Made by a program: the position numbers and the translations under genes
Part shown: positions 1 through 5,595 of the stretch, piece by piece
Numbering within the stretch: position 1 is the stretch's first letter
Layout: every line of letters starts with the position of its first letter
Notes under the pieces: generated by a model
The model's database searches: none
The model's input: the letters and a program-made list of their open reading frames with translations, nothing else
Told to the model about the DNA's origin: nothing
Assembly: GCA_005888525.1 (NCBI GenBank)
Contig: VBAB01000174.1
Location: 1-6,848 of the forward strand
Length of the DNA stretch: 6,848 bases
Direction: 5' to 3'
From: Alphaproteobacteria bacterium
GTDB lineage: Bacteria; Pseudomonadota; Alphaproteobacteria; Rhizobiales; Hyphomicrobiaceae

Positions 1-166
1 CGCTACGCAACAGGTATTTCTCCCACGCTCAGCCACCAGCCGAGCACCCAGGACCAGGCACGCTCTAGCGGCCTGCCGACTCATGTATCGTGGAATCGAT
101 ATGTCACCCACGAGGAACGGGGTCAAGCGCGTGCTGACGCGGAGCCTTAGATTGTGTGTGGGAGCA
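1..166. other. Left edge, no gene assigned
   Basis: No gene can be assigned here. On the plus strand the frame starting at base 1 is open for 49 codons to a TAG at 148-150, and another plus frame is open past 200. On the minus strand an ATG at 84-82 opens a frame that runs off the edge. None has a visible Shine-Dalgarno sequence or a recognisable protein sequence. A gene tail could enter from the left, but the window does not decide this. A GGAAC at 114-118 has no matching -10 element. Confidence 0.2.
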
Positions 167-185
167 CGGCGGGGGCTTCCCGCCG
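167..185 (-). terminator. GC hairpin downstream of the 103-aa exported protein gene
   Basis: A perfect 7-bp inverted repeat, CGGCGGG and CCCGCCG, is separated by five bases and begins 17 bases past the stop codon of the minus-strand gene. Position and stem strength suit a transcription end point. There is no following U tract, so a classical intrinsic terminator is only an inference. Confidence 0.35.
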
Positions 186-201
186 CCTCCTACCCGATCC
201 T

Positions 202-513
202 TCAACGGTGGCGGCCGTGACCACCGTGGAAGCGCCCGCCGCCCCCGAACCGGAACCCGACGCTAGGTCCGTAGCTGTAATAGTACGGTCCGTCGTCGTA
301 GTAGTCGTAGTCGCTATAGCCTACCCAGCGGCATACCCTGTACCCATGCCGCCACCAGCAGCGGCGGTACGCGGCTTTCTCGATGGTGGAGGGTACCGTC
401 CCGCTCTCGAGCGCAGACGCACTGCCAGAAAGAGGAGCAGCCTGCACTGTGCCAGATAGAGCGCTCAACGCCACGGCGCTGAAGGCGCCGAGATAGAGGT
501 GTTTGAAGGTCAT
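202..513 (-). CDS. Small exported protein with CWWRxGxRxC motif
   Basis: A 103-residue protein of unknown function, probably secreted or periplasmic. Residues 1-25 form a signal peptide with a hydrophobic core and an AxA-like cleavage site (VQA before APLSG). A Ser/Ala-rich linker leads to the motif CWWRHGYRVC at 52-61, whose two cysteines could form a disulfide. A Tyr/Asp-rich stretch follows at about 66-81, then a Gly/His/Arg tail. The ATG at 513 is chosen over one nine codons upstream because AAGGAG lies seven bases before it and the signal peptide begins there. It is a distant paralogue of the protein at 3249-3533: same cleavage position, same IE[KE]AA run before the motif and same cysteine spacing. 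A near-consensus EcfG promoter lies upstream. The protein type resembles many small GC-rich rhizobial secreted proteins; the function is not known. Confidence 0.85.
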   Translation of the reverse strand: MTFKHLYLGAFSAVALSALSGTVQAAPLSGSASALESGTVPSTIEKAAYRRCWWRHGYRVCRWVGYSDYDYYDDGPYYYSYGPSVGFRFGGGGRFHGGHGRHR

Positions 514-543
514 TGTGGTTCTCCTTCGGGGATGTGGCATGGC

Positions 544-568
544 AACGCCGTACTACGCTGCAGGTTGC
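544..568 (-). promoter_or_regulatory. EcfG-type promoter (one mismatch) for the 103-aa exported protein
   Basis: Read on the minus strand, GCAAC (568-564) is followed by 16 bases and CGTT (547-544). The consensus for the general stress sigma factor EcfG is GGAAC-N16/17-CGTT, so there is one mismatch in the -35 element. Transcription would start near 537, leaving a leader of about 24 bases that holds the AAGGAG ribosome site. The rest of the interval 514-760 shows no supported gene. Confidence 0.55.
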
Positions 569-760
569 GTAGCCGGTGAGGCCCCGATCTCGCGCGCGCA
601 GCATCACATCAGCGCGAGTCGCGGATGGCATGTGAACGTCGCCAACCACAGCCGGCATTCAAGGGCACCAACGGAGTTCTCCCGCCAGTCGCAGAGGGCT
701 CCTTCTCTCCGGCGCGTGTTCTTTTTGCCTGTCTAGAACGGGTTCGCTACGCATCCGAGA

Positions 761-786
761 GGAACCTGCAACGCCGATCATGCGTT
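761..786 (+). promoter_or_regulatory. EcfG-type promoter, perfect match, N17 spacer
   Basis: GGAAC at 761-765, a 17-base spacer and CGTT at 783-786 match the EcfG consensus exactly. A start site near 793 would give a leader of about 35 bases before the ATG at 828. The promoter is the main reason to take the small downstream reading frame seriously. Confidence 0.6.
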
Positions 787-827
787 CTTTGCAGGGAATT
801 GTGCGCGTGCTGCATGCAGGTACTGTC

Positions 828-971
828 ATGCGAGCGGTCAACCTCTTCGTCGCGCTTTGCCTTTTCACCAGCGTTTTCATAGGTATCGCGCTCATAAGCG
901 CGGTGGCCACCAGTGTGGTGCATGCACAATTCTCGTCGAGATCCGTGCCGATGAGCGTTGTGCAGGATTGA
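828..971 (+). CDS. Candidate 47-aa membrane or exported peptide
   Basis: Unrecognised small protein. A short N-terminus (MRAVN) is followed by a long hydrophobic stretch at about residues 5-31, then SVVHAQ and a polar tail of about 13 residues. This could be an uncleaved single membrane span or a long signal peptide cut after VVHA. An ATG at 780 in the same frame adds 16 residues, but it overlaps the -10 region of the promoter at 761-786, so the ATG at 828 is preferred. AGG at 818-820 lies seven bases before that ATG. Evidence for expression is indirect: a perfect EcfG motif at the right distance. It could still be a chance frame, since no family is recognised. Confidence 0.45.
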   Translation: MRAVNLFVALCLFTSVFIGIALISAVATSVVHAQFSSRSVPMSVVQD

Positions 972-1179
972 TCGGTGCGCCTTGGGCGCATGTGCGGCTG
1001 CAATCTGAACGGCGCCATCCACTCGATTGGCGTACTCAACCAACTACCTCGTGCACCCCTGGGCAAAACGCGGGCAACGCCTCAGCCTCGCGGTCCTGCG
1101 CCTCACGCTGTTCGAGCAGCGAGTTGATGAGAAATTAAATCACTGCAGCGCGGTCGCAGGAGGATGGGACGCCATGGGT

Positions 1180-1395
1180 CTACGCCACCCGAGGCCCATT
1201 CTTCTGAGTAGAGTTTCCGGCGAGAAGATCACAGTACATGCGCTGCGACGCGAGCTGCGTCGTCAGTTTTTCGAGCGCGGCACGGGCACGTTCTGCCTCC
1301 TGAGGGTGCGCGGCCAGGCCGTCGATGTGGTGACGGTGTCGTTCAATCTCGAGCTCGAGATGATGTAGTGCGCGCTCGGCTTCTTGGGCCCTCAG
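1180..1395 (-). CDS. Coiled-coil small protein, probable CTG start
   Basis: Unrecognised 71-residue protein. Residues about 3-50 are charged and helical (AQEAERALHHLELEIERHR, then HPQEAERARAALEKL), with a heptad-like Leu/Ile spacing that suggests a coiled coil; the tail is polar. The open frame runs from 1440 to the TAG at 1180-1182 and has no usable ATG, GTG or TTG at its start. The best candidate is the CTG at 1395-1393, which overlaps the TGA of the upstream PRC-barrel gene as CTGA, the same geometry as the common ATGA coupling. CAGGG lies just before it. Residues upstream of this CTG look non-coding, which supports a start here. It probably shares a transcript with the upstream gene. The alternative is a gene that lost its start codon. 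Confidence 0.5.
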   Translation of the reverse strand: MRAQEAERALHHLELEIERHRHHIDGLAAHPQEAERARAALEKLTTQLASQRMYCDLLAGNSTQKNGPRVA

Positions 1396-1853
1396 TGCGC
1401 CCTGAGCGGCGGCAGTTTGCTTGCTTCCTCGGCGGTCACGCTAAGCTGAACGCTAGCACCAATTCGCCTGAACTTGCCTTCGGGAATCGTGACCACCTTG
1501 GCACCGAATCCGAGGAAGCTGGGCGTCGTGATGTTGATTGCCGATATCTTGCCATCAGGCTCCCCGTCGACGCCTTCAACCATTCCGATTTTCTTTCCAT
1601 CCGAGGAGAGAACGAGTAGTCCGATCAGGGGATTCTGTGTTCCAACAACCCGCATGTCGCGGCTCGAGAAGGTCGCGTTATTTACGCCAGTGGATGCGAA
1701 TTGGTAGACGACTATAATGAATAGAAACGCCATCACTGCGAGAAGCGCGATAGCAATGCCCGGATGTGCATCGTAACGGGCGAGGGCTTCATTCCGCTTC
1801 ACCTCGCTTTTTTCATCGTGAGGTTCGGCACCTAGCCGATCAGCACCTTGCAT
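1392..1853 (-). CDS. Membrane-anchored PRC-barrel-like protein
   Basis: A 153-residue protein. Residues 1-30 are charged and hydrophilic, about 31-52 form one membrane span (PGIAIALLAVMAFLFIIVVY), and about 72-150 resemble a PRC-barrel domain: the N-P-L-I-G-x-x-V segment, the SSDGKKIGMVEGV turn, FLGFGAKVVTIPEGKF and the ending SVTAEEASKLP. PRC-barrel domains are small beta-barrels found in photosynthetic reaction centre H subunits, RimM and many stress-related alphaproteobacterial proteins; no specific partner can be named. An ATG two codons upstream (1859) directly abuts AGGAG, whereas the ATG at 1853 is six bases from it, so 1853 is preferred. A perfect EcfG promoter lies about 50 bases upstream. 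The stop overlaps the probable start of the coiled-coil gene downstream. Confidence 0.8.
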   Translation of the reverse strand: MQGADRLGAEPHDEKSEVKRNEALARYDAHPGIAIALLAVMAFLFIIVVYQFASTGVNNATFSSRDMRVVGTQNPLIGLLVLSSDGKKIGMVEGVDGEPDGKISAINITTPSFLGFGAKVVTIPEGKFRRIGASVQLSVTAEEASKLPPLRAH

Positions 1854-1901
1854 GGCCATCTCCTATTTCTGGATGAGGCCCCCGGCAAGTGATGTCAGGC
1901 A

Positions 1902-1927
1902 AACGCAGCTCACCCGAACGCGGTTCC
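1902..1927 (-). promoter_or_regulatory. EcfG-type promoter, perfect match, N17, for the PRC-barrel gene
   Basis: On the minus strand GGAAC (1927-1923), a 17-base spacer and CGTT (1905-1902) match the EcfG consensus exactly. Transcription would start near 1895, giving a leader of about 40 bases before the ATG at 1853. It would drive the PRC-barrel gene and the coupled coiled-coil gene. Confidence 0.7.
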
Positions 1928-1991
1928 GCGCTCAGGCTCGTCACGGCCGGACGACCCAATAAATCAAGCAATGATGCGGTCGCAGCAACCT

Positions 1992-2066
1992 TTAGAGAAA
2001 AGCCATGACGCCCAAGAGGATGCCGGCATGCACCCCCAGAAACACACCAATGCGTAGCAACATCAT
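1992..2066 (-). CDS. 24-aa hydrophobic peptide
   Basis: A very short gene for a peptide that is almost entirely one hydrophobic helix: MMLLRIGVF at the start, LGVHAGILLGVMAFL at the end. One Arg near the N-terminus and a His in the middle are the only charged or ionisable side chains. It would be a single-span membrane peptide. The frame extends upstream to GTG and ATG codons at 2228 and 2177, but those lie above the EcfG-like promoter at 2096-2120. The first ATG after that promoter, at 2066, has AGAGG nine bases upstream. The start is therefore set by promoter and ribosome site rather than by homology. If the upstream codons are used the product would be 61 or 78 residues with the same C-terminal span. 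Confidence 0.5.
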   Translation of the reverse strand: MMLLRIGVFLGVHAGILLGVMAFL

Positions 2067-2095
2067 GATCGGGAACCTCTGCGATCCGCGGAAAT

Positions 2096-2120
2096 AACTC
2101 GGCGCTTTCTTGCTTGTTCC
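2096..2120 (-). promoter_or_regulatory. EcfG-type promoter (one mismatch) for the 24-aa peptide
   Basis: On the minus strand GGAAC (2120-2116), a 16-base spacer and AGTT (2099-2096) match the EcfG consensus except for the first base of the -10 element. Transcription would start near 2089, about 22 bases before the ATG at 2066. Confidence 0.5.
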
Positions 2121-2262
2121 ATCGTCGTGCAATTTCGCGGCCGACGCGGGCGAGAAAGGACTAATCGCGGGAACCATCACGACAGCGCGATCATGCCCGA
2201 GGTCCGCACCCCTCCATGCGCCGGGCACTGCTTGGATATGTTGCGCAGGCTGGTCTCCGGAC

Positions 2263-2288
2263 GGAACGCAACCAGCAGCTTCAGAGTT
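2263..2288 (+). promoter_or_regulatory. Weak EcfG-like motif before the hydrolase gene
   Basis: GGAAC at 2263-2267, 17 bases, then AGTT at 2285-2288: one mismatch from consensus. The hydrolase ATG at 2300 is only 12 bases further on, so a transcript from here would be nearly leaderless. This makes the motif doubtful despite its sequence. Confidence 0.2.
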
Positions 2289-2299
2289 CTGAGACCGCT

Positions 2300-3088
2300 A
2301 TGTTGGATCTCGTCGACCTCCTGTTGTTACGGCGCGGCATACCCGCCGACGACCGCGAGCTCACCTTCCGACGGATCGACGGTAATGCGTCGTCCAAAGT
2401 GCTGTACTTTCTTCCCTGGCATACGCCTTTTGGCATCGCCCGTCAGATCGGCATCATGCCGCTCGATTTTCTCGCCTGCTACGAGATGCCGGCTGCGATC
2501 GTCAGCTCTGAGCCGGATCTGTGCCTCCGAGCAATGGTTGCCCTGGTAACGGACGCGCAGCGATTGTTGGCTGAGCGGGGCGGCATCGCGGGCAAAGACT
2601 TGCTCGTCGTCGGTCTCAGCGTTGGAAGCTATCCGGCCACCTACCTTGCCAATCGCATCGGCGCACGCCTCTGCTCGGTTGCATCCGCGGATCGCGCTGA
2701 TCTGGCCATCTGGGAGAGTCCGGCAACGCGCATCGTCAAGCACCGCGCCCTACAGAAAGGATATGAGCTTTCTCACTACTCCAAGGCTCTCTATGGCACC
2801 GACCCCGCGCAGAACCTGGCAGGACTTGCGCCGAATAGCCTGTTTGTGATCGGGCGCAACGATCCATTTATCCCCCTCGCGCGCAAGAACGGCTTGCTAC
2901 GAGCGATCGATACGCATGCACCAAGAGCACACGTCGCCAAGCTGCATGCGGGACATTTCAAGACGCTCCTAACGAGCAGCCGCTTTCAACGCGCAATGCT
3001 CGACATCAGGCCGACACCACGCCCATCACGTTGGCCTTACTCCCTCTCTGGCTCCTGGGACGCACCAGTCGCGACAGATATCCTGTAG
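2300..3088 (+). CDS. Alpha/beta hydrolase-like protein
   Basis: A 262-residue protein with features of the alpha/beta hydrolase fold. A strand followed by GLSVGS at 105-110 gives the nucleophile elbow GxSxG with Ser107. VIGRNDPFIP near 183-192 supplies an acidic residue (Asp188) in the usual place after a late strand, and HAGHFKT near 216-222 supplies a candidate catalytic His219. These would form the triad of a serine esterase, lipase or similar enzyme; the substrate is unknown. No signal peptide is seen, so it is probably cytoplasmic. The ATG at 2300 starts the conserved-looking part; an in-frame ATG at 2216 adds 28 unconvincing residues and neither has a good ribosome site. The last 25 or so residues (Pro/Arg/Ser-rich) look unlike the rest and may come from a displaced stop codon. 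Its 3' end overlaps a possible minus-strand reading frame. Confidence 0.75.
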   Translation: MLDLVDLLLLRRGIPADDRELTFRRIDGNASSKVLYFLPWHTPFGIARQIGIMPLDFLACYEMPAAIVSSEPDLCLRAMVALVTDAQRLLAERGGIAGKDLLVVGLSVGSYPATYLANRIGARLCSVASADRADLAIWESPATRIVKHRALQKGYELSHYSKALYGTDPAQNLAGLAPNSLFVIGRNDPFIPLARKNGLLRAIDTHAPRAHVAKLHAGHFKTLLTSSRFQRAMLDIRPTPRPSRWPYSLSGSWDAPVATDIL

Positions 3089-3276
3089 GTCCCATTGACG
3101 GTTCCCGCCGACTTTGCGCACTTCGGGTCGGCGCCCAGCGCATCTTCCGATACCCAAATCATGACGTCCTGTTCCACCCATCGGAGAAGGAACTCCAGGT
3201 ATTCGGCCGCGTTGCTCCAGTCTCGTCCGTCAAAAAAGGAGCCACAAGATGCAGCACAAAGAGTGCATTGCCGCAT
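3037..3276 (-). CDS. Possible overlapping or remnant gene
   Basis: A 79-codon frame antisense to the hydrolase tail and to the leader of the next gene. From about codon 21 onward the translation looks like protein: AAEYLEFLLRWVEQDVMIWV, then ADPKCAKSAGTVNGTYRISV, with balanced composition and roughly 70 percent G or C in third positions by hand count of that part. The first 20 residues are Cys-rich and unlikely. The ATG at 3276 lies inside the coding region of the 94-residue exported protein and has no ribosome site. It may be a small gene with an unrecognised start, a decayed gene, or a chance antisense frame. A perfect EcfG promoter for the plus strand lies within it, which argues for caution. 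Confidence 0.25.
   Translation of the reverse strand: MRQCTLCAASCGSFFDGRDWSNAAEYLEFLLRWVEQDVMIWVSEDALGADPKCAKSAGTVNGTYRISVATGASQEPERE
3189..3213 (+). promoter_or_regulatory. EcfG-type promoter, perfect match, N16, for the 94-aa exported protein
   Basis: GGAAC at 3189-3193, a 16-base spacer and CGTT at 3210-3213 match the EcfG consensus exactly. Transcription would start near 3220. The leader of about 29 bases contains AAGGAG at 3236-3241, seven bases before the ATG. Confidence 0.7.
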
Positions 3277-3533
3277 TGGCTGGCACGGTGTCGCTGGGCT
3301 TCATGGCCGCTGCCGCGCAAGCCATGCCGTTGGGCAATCTCGCCCACCCAGCTGTCGTCTCGTCCAATATCGAGGAGGCGGCGGCGTATTGCTGGTGGCG
3401 CAATGGTGTGCGCCACTGCGGCTATGGGTATGGCCCTCGATATCGCACACACGGCTTCCCCAACCATTACCGCGCTGGCTCGCGTCATTGGTGGGAGGAG
3501 ATGGACCGCGACCAGCGCGGTGGTCGTCGCTAG
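3249..3533 (+). CDS. Small exported protein with CWWRxGxRxC motif, paralogue
   Basis: A 94-residue exported protein of unknown function. Residues 1-25 are a signal peptide ending AQA, followed by MPLGNL. The motif CWWRNGVRHC lies at 48-57, preceded by IEEAAA, and is followed by a Tyr/Gly/Arg segment (YGYGPRYR) and a charged C-terminus with a second Trp pair at 81-82. Signal cleavage position, the IE[EK]AA lead-in and the nine-residue Cys spacing match the 103-residue protein at 202-513, while the tails differ. The two leaders are also alike: AAGGAG and a CCACAA string before the ATG. Both have EcfG-type promoters, suggesting a duplicated stress-induced envelope or secreted protein. The start is clear from the ribosome site. 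Confidence 0.85.
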   Translation: MQHKECIAALAGTVSLGFMAAAAQAMPLGNLAHPAVVSSNIEEAAAYCWWRNGVRHCGYGYGPRYRTHGFPNHYRAGSRHWWEEMDRDQRGGRR

Positions 3534-3643
3534 GTACGAAGACAATCGTCGGTCTCGTCGAAAGCGCAGGTGCTATCCAAGCCCAGCTCTATAGCGCGAT
3601 CTCACCGCGCATCATCCAGAACGCATGAGCCTGAATGCGTCAG

Positions 3644-3676
3644 GCCGATCGCGTCCGCATTCCGGACGCGATCGGC
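3644..3676. repeat. Perfect 14-bp hairpin
   Basis: Arms GCCGATCGCGTCCG and CGGACGCGATCGGC are perfectly complementary around a five-base loop, CATTC. It sits 110 bases after the stop of the 94-residue exported protein. It could end that transcript, although no T tract follows, or it could be a member of a dispersed palindromic repeat family. A shorter inverted repeat, ACGCAT/ATGCGT (3621-3640), lies just upstream. Confidence 0.55.
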
Positions 3677-3866
3677 GAGAGTAGAAAACCGCTGGGGCTC
3701 TCGCGGGAGCCCGGCGTGTTTTGCGTAGCCCGAATGTGGAGGCCTCCTGCGACCGCCTCCTACGTCAACGAACCCCTCATCGACCACCCCAATAGCGCGC
3801 TCACCCAGTTGTCCACCGTACGGAGTTCGTGACGCGCAGCGCATTCGGCGTGTGTGTTACTCCTCC

Positions 3867-3882
3867 AGAATTCGTAAATTCT
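3867..3882. repeat. Small AT-rich inverted repeat
   Basis: AGAATT and AATTCT flank the four-base loop CGTA. The stem is short and AT-rich in a GC-rich setting. It could be an operator-like site or part of a folded RNA; no binding protein is suggested by the sequence. Confidence 0.25.
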
Positions 3883-3914
3883 TCGGGGCTCGCAATGTAC
3901 TCGGCATCCAAAAT

Positions 3915-3944
3915 GCGTGCACTCGGCGTCCGAGATCCGCACGC
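3915..3944. repeat. Two-tier hairpin
   Basis: GCGTGC (3915-3920) pairs with GCACGC (3939-3944), and inside this CTCGG pairs with CCGAG around a CGT loop, with an asymmetric internal loop of one and four bases. The right arm can alternatively pair with the following CGTGC (GCACG-CCCA-CGTGC), giving two mutually exclusive folds. This is compatible with a structured RNA but not proof of one. Confidence 0.35.
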
Positions 3945-4010
3945 CCACGTGCCCGGCTTTCGGAGACGGTCTCGGGCTGTCTGGATTTGCAAAAATGACA
4001 CAATCCGGTG

Positions 4011-4034
4011 AGCTGATCTTCCAGCTGATCTTCC
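4011..4034. repeat. 12-bp perfect tandem duplication
   Basis: AGCTGATCTTCC occurs twice back to back, ending 13 bases before the TPR gene ATG and just before its ribosome site. It lies in the probable 5' leader. It may be a replication-slippage duplication or paired binding sites. Confidence 0.7.
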
Positions 4035-4047
4035 TGAGGTGGAGTGG

Positions 4048-4533
4048 ATGCGCGGACTTCTCTCATCGACCGTAGTTGCAATCGTGTCGACACTGGCGCC
4101 CGCTTTGGCGAACGACGAGCAAGATTGCTTTCAGGGCAAGGAGCCGCGGGTGAGGATCGCGGGATGTTCTAAAATCATTCAACGCAACCCCAACGATGCG
4201 GTTGTACACCACAACCGCGCTGTAGCGTTCGGGCTAGCTGGCGATATCGAGAGTGCGATTGCAGACTACACTAAGGCCATTGAAATCGAGCCGAACAATC
4301 CAACCGCTTATGAGAACCGTGGACGTGCATATGCGAGTAAGGGTGATTTCACGCATGCCGTTGCCGATGAGACCAAAGCCAGTGAGCTAACCGCAAAAGC
4401 CACAGCCCAGACGATCGCAACCACGCCCAAGAAACCGAAGAAGACGACGACATCGAAGGCAACCAAGAACGTCGACAAGAAAACAGCTAACAGCAGCTGG
4501 TGGTCGTGGCTATGGGGTAGTGACGCAAAATAG
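4048..4533 (+). CDS. Exported TPR protein with basic Lys/Thr-rich tail
   Basis: A 161-residue protein, predicted to be exported. Residues 1-21 are a signal peptide ending ALA before NDEQD. Residues about 27-49 (DCFQGKEPRVRIAGCSKII) carry two Cys that may pair. Two tetratricopeptide repeats follow at about 50-83 and 84-117, with the typical A-Y-x-N-R-G-x-A-Y, D-Y-T-K-A-I-E-I-x-P-N and G-D motifs; TPRs form helical hairpins that bind partner proteins. Residues about 127-147 are Lys/Thr-rich and unstructured, and the end carries the unusual WWSWLWG. A GTG nine bases upstream is in frame, but the ATG at 4048 has GAGG eight bases before it and starts the signal peptide. The partner is unknown. No EcfG motif precedes it, unlike its small neighbours. 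It converges with the DctP gene. Confidence 0.85.
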   Translation: MRGLLSSTVVAIVSTLAPALANDEQDCFQGKEPRVRIAGCSKIIQRNPNDAVVHHNRAVAFGLAGDIESAIADYTKAIEIEPNNPTAYENRGRAYASKGDFTHAVADETKASELTAKATAQTIATTPKKPKKTTTSKATKNVDKKTANSSWWSWLWGSDAK

Positions 4534-4551
4534 GCCGCCCGCCCGATCGAA

Positions 4552-4574
4552 GCATGCTGGTTTCTTTAGCATGC
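4552..4574. terminator. Shared hairpin between convergent TPR and DctP genes
   Basis: GCATGCT and AGCATGC form a perfect 7-bp stem with a nine-base, T-rich loop. It lies 18 bases past the TPR stop and 16 bases past the DctP stop on the other strand, the expected place for a bidirectional terminator. There is no strong T run outside the stem. Confidence 0.5.
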
Positions 4575-4590
4575 GAGGCCGGCACATCCT

Positions 4591-5595
4591 TCACCGTGTT
4601 CTAGCACTATCCAATATCGTCTCGACAACCTCCAGCAGCATCTTCTCTGCTGACGGACTGATCTTGACGTACTCTTTCCAGGCCGTCTGTTGCGCCAGAC
4701 GCAACCAGCTCAGATATTCCTCGTACGTAAACTGGTGATACTTGGCGCCGGCGCGAGTGAATGTGTCTATGAACTTCCTTTCCGCCTCGGCCTGTGTCGT
4801 CGCGAAATAGTCTTCGGAGACGACAGCGGCCGACTCAAAAACGTGTTGCTCACTATCCGACAAGCGATCCCATACTGATTTTGCAATCACCAAAGGCGTC
4901 GCGAACATCCATATGCCGGGAGTTCCAGCCGTGAAATACTTGGCGTGCTCGTAGATCTTGGTGGACACAAAGGTCTCATAGGACGTGAGCGCGCCATCCA
5001 CGCTGCCATCTTGCATCGCGGCGTAGCTGCGATCAGACGTCAATTCAACCGGGATGGCGCCAGCCTTCTTGAGCATCGCGTCGAAGAGTGTGTCACCGCC
5101 TCTCAATCTCAGCCCTTTGACCGTCTCCGGACCGGCGATCTCGCGATTTCGCGTAACGAAGCCACCCGGGACCCACCACCACCCGAGAATGTGAATCCCG
5201 TGCTCGTGCGCGACGACCTGCAGTTGGTCCGACACTTTCGAGTGCTTCAAGATGCGGACTGCCTGCAAGTTCGGATAGAGCCCGGGCAGGACGGCAAGCG
5301 AGAACTCAGGGACTTTCTTTGCTGCGTACGGCAGCACATACACACTCATGTCGAGGGTACCCGCTTGCAGAGCCTCGAACTGTTCCTCAGCTTTCATCTT
5401 CAGGGAGAGCTGCGGGTAGACTTGGATCGAAACGCCGGGAATGCGCTTTTCGACCTCTCTGGCGAAGATCCGCGCCGCGCGGTCGCGCGCATCCGTCTCG
5501 GCCGGCCATTGATGGGAGATTTTGAAATCTCTCGCCAAGCCTTGATCGATAGGCGCGAAGACGAACAACACCAGCAGGGCACACACGACACGCAT
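4591..5595 (-). CDS. TRAP transporter substrate-binding protein, DctP family
   Basis: A 334-residue periplasmic binding protein, the usual length for DctP-type proteins, which capture organic acids (often C4-dicarboxylates or related carboxylates) and deliver them to a TRAP transporter. Residues 1-21 are a signal peptide ending GLA before RDFKISHQWP. The segment VKGLRLRGGDTLFDAMLKKA near 159-178 corresponds to the conserved region with the substrate-anchoring Arg (probably Arg163 or Arg165), followed by the AAMQDGSVDGAL segment near 192-203 and the TGTPGIWM-like region near 222-230. The open frame extends 54 codons upstream, but those residues look non-coding, so the ATG at 5595 that starts the signal peptide is used; its ribosome site is weak. 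No DctQ or DctM membrane subunits lie in the window, so it is an orphan here. The ligand cannot be inferred. Confidence 0.9.
   Translation of the reverse strand: MRVVCALLVLFVFAPIDQGLARDFKISHQWPAETDARDRAARIFAREVEKRIPGVSIQVYPQLSLKMKAEEQFEALQAGTLDMSVYVLPYAAKKVPEFSLAVLPGLYPNLQAVRILKHSKVSDQLQVVAHEHGIHILGWWWVPGGFVTRNREIAGPETVKGLRLRGGDTLFDAMLKKAGAIPVELTSDRSYAAMQDGSVDGALTSYETFVSTKIYEHAKYFTAGTPGIWMFATPLVIAKSVWDRLSDSEQHVFESAAVVSEDYFATTQAEAERKFIDTFTRAGAKYHQFTYEEYLSWLRLAQQTAWKEYVKISPSAEKMLLEVVETILDSARTR

Larger units (their letters stand above)
3534..4047. other. Gene-free interval with several inverted repeats
   Basis: About 510 bases without a convincing gene. Frames of 60-80 codons exist on both strands, but their translations are rich in Arg, Cys and Ser, lack ribosome sites and match no family I know. 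The interval holds a long perfect hairpin (3644-3676), a 10-bp palindrome GGAGGCCTCC at 3738-3747, an AT-rich 6-bp hairpin (3867-3882), a two-tier hairpin (3915-3944) and a 12-bp tandem duplication (4011-4034). It may contain a small RNA or decayed sequence. No EcfG motif was found here. Confidence 0.4.

Noticed and set aside
114..118. GGAAC as a possible EcfG -35 element
   Set aside because: No CGTT or near match lies 16-17 bases downstream.
1027..1368. A 113-codon plus-strand frame
   Set aside because: It overlaps the more protein-like coiled-coil frame on the minus strand and has no ribosome site.
2072..2076. GGAAC on the plus strand before the hydrolase region
   Set aside because: The position of the -10 element reads AATA, with no match to CGTT.
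3602..4093. Several overlapping minus-strand frames of 60-80 codons
   Set aside because: They lack ribosome sites and recognisable motifs, overlap each other, and are rich in Arg, Ser and Cys, as expected of non-coding GC-rich DNA.
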